From an uncultured Clostridia bacterium (lineage in GTDB: Bacteria; Bacillota; Clostridia; Oscillospirales; Acutalibacteraceae): a stretch of 23,543 nt of DNA. The notes beneath the pieces are model-generated. The model was not told where the DNA came from, ran no database searches, and saw nothing but the letters and a program-made list of their open reading frames with translations. The DNA lies in assembly GCA_937897215.1 (NCBI GenBank), contig CALCBQ010000187.1, positions 1-23,543 of the forward strand, in the 5' to 3' direction. A program made the position numbers and the translations under genes. Below, piece after piece: positions 21,092 to 23,543 of this stretch (position 1 is its first letter; each line of letters opens with the position of its first letter).

Positions 21092-21907
21092 ATGGCAGAA
21101 AAGAAAAGACTTGATACTGTTGTAGTCGATTTAGGCTTTGCTGAAACTCGTTCAAAAGCATCAGCAATCATAATGTCCGGCGAAATTTATGTTAATGGGC
21201 AAAAAGAAACTAAATCTGGTTATGCAGTAAAAGACACTGATAAAATTGAATTTAAAGGCAAAAAAATGCCTTTTGTAAGTCGCGGTGGATATAAACTTGA
21301 AAAGGCAATGAAAACGTTTCCTATAAGCCTTCAAGATTGTATTTGTATGGATATCGGTGCATCAACAGGTGGATTTACCGATTGTATGCTTCAATGTGGA
21401 GCAAGTAAAGTTTATGCAATAGATGTTGGCTATGGTCAACTTGCGTGGAAACTTCGCACTGACGAAAGAGTTATAAATCTTGAAAGAACTAACTTCAGAT
21501 ATCTCACTAAGGAAACAGTAACAGACGAAATTGATTTTGCAAGTATTGATGTATCTTTTATTTCTCTAAAAAAGATTCTGCCTGTACTTTTTGATTTCTT
21601 AAAAGATAATGGTAAAACTGTTGCACTTATCAAACCACAGTTTGAAGCTGGAAAAGATAAGGTTGGTAAAAAAGGTGTTGTTAGAGATATAAGTACTCAC
21701 AAAGAAGTAATTTCAGGTATCGTTGAGTTTGCTTTTGAAACAGGTTTTTCAGTTTTAGGACTTGATTTTTCTCCAATTCGCGGACCTGAAGGAAATATTG
21801 AATATCTCGTTTTTCTCTCAAAAGATAAAGAAAAACAATTAATCATTGATGATGCTAAAATTGATGGAATTGCAAATAAATCACATTTAGAATTGAGTGG
21901 TGAATAA
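21092..21907 (+). CDS. tlyA: TlyA-family rRNA (cytidine-2'-O)-methyltransferase
   Basis: Probably a SAM-dependent 2'-O-methyltransferase of ribosomal RNA; the Mycobacterium homologue modifies 16S and 23S rRNA and influences capreomycin sensitivity. The 271 residues start with an S4 RNA-binding domain (about 5-62; RSKASAIIMSGEIYVNG), then the linker SRGGYKLEKA (63-72) and a FtsJ-like Rossmann domain with the SAM loop MDIGASTGGFTDCML (86-100), AIDVGYGQLAW (109-119), SIDVSFISL (151-159) and ALIKPQFEAG (178-187). Lys68, Asp153 and Lys181 would belong to the catalytic K-D-K-E set. It follows dxs by one base. Older annotations call this family haemolysin A, which the domains do not support. Confidence 0.93.
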   Translation: MAEKKRLDTVVVDLGFAETRSKASAIIMSGEIYVNGQKETKSGYAVKDTDKIEFKGKKMPFVSRGGYKLEKAMKTFPISLQDCICMDIGASTGGFTDCMLQCGASKVYAIDVGYGQLAWKLRTDERVINLERTNFRYLTKETVTDEIDFASIDVSFISLKKILPVLFDFLKDNGKTVALIKPQFEAGKDKVGKKGVVRDISTHKEVISGIVEFAFETGFSVLGLDFSPIRGPEGNIEYLVFLSKDKEKQLIIDDAKIDGIANKSHLELSGE

Positions 21908-21908
21908 T

Positions 21909-22763
21909 TTGAAAGTCGGTATTATACCAAATTTTACACGAGAAAAAGCTCTTGATGTTACTAAAAACACAATTGCCGAACTTGAAAAATTAAATATTGA
22001 TTATTATTTCGATATTAATGCAAAAAGAGGTTTTGCCTTTGAAGTTGAAGAAGAACATTTCATTGATAAAATCTATGAGTTCGTTGATGTAATAATTGCA
22101 ATTGGTGGAGACGGCTCGTTTATTCATACTGCAAAAGAAACTGCAGTTCACAAAAAACCAGTTCTTTGCATAAATGCAGGTAATTTAGCTTTTTTGGCAG
22201 GACTTGAAGGTAATGAATTGTCTTTATTAGAAAAGCTTATTTCAGGCGATTTTACAACAGATAAGCGAATGATGCTTGAAGTTTCACTAAAAGAAAATGG
22301 AAGTCAAAAACTACTTGGTTATTGTTTAAATGATGTTGCAATTGCTAGAGGTAGTGAGATAAGACTTGTTGATTTAGATGTTTTCTGTAATAACAGAAAA
22401 ATTAATAATTATCGTGCAGATGGTGTTGTTGTTTCAACTCCAACAGGTTCAACGGCTTATTCATGGTCTGCAGGCGGTCCCGTTATTGACCCAGATTTAC
22501 AGTGTATTATGTTAACACCAATTTGCACTCACTCTCCGTTAAATCGTTCATTAGTATTTAACGAAGATTCAGTATTAAGGGTAAAACCTGTTAATAATAC
22601 ACAGAAAGTTTGCATTTCAACAGATGGCGAGTCAACAATTTATTTAACTGCTGAAAATGAAGTAATTATTTCAAAATCTGATTATTATGCAGAATTTATC
22701 AGAATAAAAACGGACGAGTTTTTTGATATACTCAACAGTAAATTATCACAAAGGAGAATTTAA
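21909..22763 (+). CDS. nadK: NAD kinase
   Basis: Phosphorylates NAD to NADP. Counting from TTG 21909 (284 aa), it has the N-terminal KVGIIPN strand (2-8), the signature GGDGS (66-70), NAGNLAFLAG (89-98, where GNLGFL is more usual), LNDVAIARG (140-148), and VVVSTPTGSTAYSWSAGGP (173-191), followed by TPICTHSPLNRSL (203-215) and the beta-rich C-terminal domain. The start is the least certain point: GGTGA at 21899-21903 stands 5 nt before the TTG and the protein then begins like other NadKs, but GTG codons at 21897 and 21900 are in frame. It overlaps or abuts tlyA and is followed without a gap by argR. Confidence 0.94.
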   Translation: MKVGIIPNFTREKALDVTKNTIAELEKLNIDYYFDINAKRGFAFEVEEEHFIDKIYEFVDVIIAIGGDGSFIHTAKETAVHKKPVLCINAGNLAFLAGLEGNELSLLEKLISGDFTTDKRMMLEVSLKENGSQKLLGYCLNDVAIARGSEIRLVDLDVFCNNRKINNYRADGVVVSTPTGSTAYSWSAGGPVIDPDLQCIMLTPICTHSPLNRSLVFNEDSVLRVKPVNNTQKVCISTDGESTIYLTAENEVIISKSDYYAEFIRIKTDEFFDILNSKLSQRRI

Positions 22764-23210
22764 GTGAAAAAGAATAGACACGAGTTAATTCTCAATTTCA
22801 TACAAAATAACAATGTTTCAACTCAGGATGAAATTATTAAAATGCTTTCTGAACATGGGTTCAATGTTACTCAGGCAACTATTTCTCGTGATATAAAAGA
22901 ATTGAAACTTATTAAAGAGCATTATGGTAAAAACGAAGTGAAATATGCCATAAGCAATAAAAAAGATAATAATGACAATATTAAAATGATTTTTGCGCGT
23001 TCGGTGTTATCTGTTGAAGTTGCAATGAATTTAATTGTTGTTAAATGTTACCCAGGCACTGCAAACGCAGCTTGTGTAGCCCTTGATAGTTTACATATTC
23101 CAGGTGCTGTTGGCACAATTGCAGGCGATGACACAATTTTCACGGCTTGTATAGATATAAATACTGCTATTGAAACCAAACATATTATTGAAGAATTGCT
23201 GAAGGGCTGA
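22764..23210 (+). CDS. argR: Arginine repressor ArgR/AhrC
   Basis: Hexameric arginine-dependent regulator of arginine synthesis and catabolism genes. The 148 residues have the N-terminal winged helix-turn-helix with VTQATISRDIKELKLIK (35-51; Ser41-Arg42 in the recognition helix) and the C-terminal arginine-binding and oligomerisation domain with YPGTANAACVALD (96-108) and GTIAGDDTIF (117-126), whose two Asp residues bind arginine. Start is GTG 22764, six nt after AAGGAGA and directly after the nadK stop. In Firmicutes argR normally stands before recN, as here. No ARG box was evident nearby. Confidence 0.96.
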   Translation: MKKNRHELILNFIQNNNVSTQDEIIKMLSEHGFNVTQATISRDIKELKLIKEHYGKNEVKYAISNKKDNNDNIKMIFARSVLSVEVAMNLIVVKCYPGTANAACVALDSLHIPGAVGTIAGDDTIFTACIDINTAIETKHIIEELLKG

Positions 23211-23215
23211 TATTT

Positions 23216-23543
23216 ATGCTTTCAAATCTCAAAATATCAGATATTGCTATTATTAAAGAGGCTGTTATCGATTTTGATAACGGTCTTAATGTGCTTACAG
23301 GCGAAACGGGTGCAGGTAAATCAATTATTATTGATGCAATCAATGCAATACTTGGAGAAAGAACATCACGTGAACTTATCAGAACAGGTAGTAACAATGC
23401 AGATGTTTCAGCGTTTTTTGAAGATATAAATGATGATGTAATTGCAATACTCAATGAATTTGGTGTTGAATGCGAAGAAGATAAATCCTTACTAATTTCA
23501 AGAAAGATTTCGCTTGATGGCAAAAATGTCTGCAAAATCAATG
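23216..23543 (+). CDS. recN: DNA repair protein RecN (N-terminal part, cut by window end)
   Basis: SMC-like ATPase acting early in double-strand break repair. Only the first 109 codons are in the window, with no stop. They show MLSNLKISDIAII (1-13), the typical RecN opening, Walker A TGETGAGKSII (28-38), the conserved DAINAILGER (40-49), and a later ISRKIS (94-99) matching the RecN ISREI-type strand. Start ATG 23216 has AAGGG 9 nt upstream and is 5 bp after argR. The full gene should extend about 1.3 kb beyond the window. Confidence 0.93.
   Translation, partial: MLSNLKISDIAIIKEAVIDFDNGLNVLTGETGAGKSIIIDAINAILGERTSRELIRTGSNNADVSAFFEDINDDVIAILNEFGVECEEDKSLLISRKISLDGKNVCKIN

Noticed and set aside
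23185..23541. Minus-strand 118-codon frame at the right edge.
   Set aside because: Antisense to the RecN Walker A region, which is clearly the coding strand.
1..23543. Search by eye for CRISPR arrays, insertion sequences, tRNA/rRNA genes, toxin-antitoxin or defence modules.
   Set aside because: No regularly spaced repeats, transposase motifs, long terminal inverted repeats or cloverleaf-like segments were recognised; gene spacing leaves almost no room for unannotated genes.

Overview
The window reads as a chromosomal segment of a low-GC, endospore-forming member of the Clostridia, most likely a gut Oscillospiraceae/Lachnospiraceae-type organism. This rests on a complete spoIIIAA-AH operon, a cotJABC spore-coat operon, the nusB...xseA-xseB-ispA-dxs-tlyA-nadK-argR-recN order usual in Firmicutes, AT-rich codon use, strong GGAGG-type ribosome binding sites and frequent TTG/GTG starts. 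The taxon is inferred from gene content, not proven. I see no mobile element, CRISPR array, tRNA or rRNA.

Layout. (1) 80-4175, minus strand: a five-gene operon for (deoxy)nucleoside catabolism, in transcription order a membrane-anchored zinc-ribbon-like protein of unknown function, deoC, deoB, cdd and pdp. Genes overlap or abut, and several Shine-Dalgarno (SD) sites lie inside the end of the preceding gene. A sigma-A-type promoter lies at 4193-4221. (2) 4301-5356, plus: cotJA-cotJB-cotJC, with a possible sigma-E promoter and a strong terminator. (3) 5474-7831, plus: a GH95 glycosidase (alpha-L-fucosidase type) without a signal peptide, with its own promoter. (4) 7876-10668, minus: a large YfhO-family membrane protein, convergent with the glycosidase across a shared hairpin. 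(5) 10781-15431, plus: spoIIIAA to spoIIIAH, encoding the mother-cell half of the SpoIIIA-SpoIIQ feeding channel. (6) 15432-15577: a regulatory region with a near-consensus promoter, a dyad over the predicted transcription start and an intrinsic-terminator hairpin directly before the nusB SD. (7) 15578 to the window end, plus: nusB, a divergent TsaD/Kae1-like protein, xseA, xseB, ispA, dxs, tlyA, nadK, argR and the first 109 codons of recN.

How the genes work together. The deo block breaks pyrimidine (deoxy)nucleosides into bases and pentose phosphates: Cdd deaminates cytidine, Pdp phosphorolyses it, DeoB moves the phosphate from C1 to C5, and DeoC cleaves deoxyribose-5-phosphate to acetaldehyde and glyceraldehyde-3-phosphate. 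The spo and cot genes serve the mother cell during sporulation. The last block mixes transcription (nusB), DNA repair (xseAB, recN), isoprenoid precursors (dxs, ispA), rRNA methylation (tlyA), NADP supply (nadK) and arginine regulation (argR).

Most of the window is conventional. The least explained parts are the nusB leader, which can fold into mutually exclusive terminator and alternative stems; the TsaD-like paralogue with altered active-site motifs; and the membrane zinc-ribbon protein heading the deo operon. I found no clear candidate for a wholly new multi-gene system.
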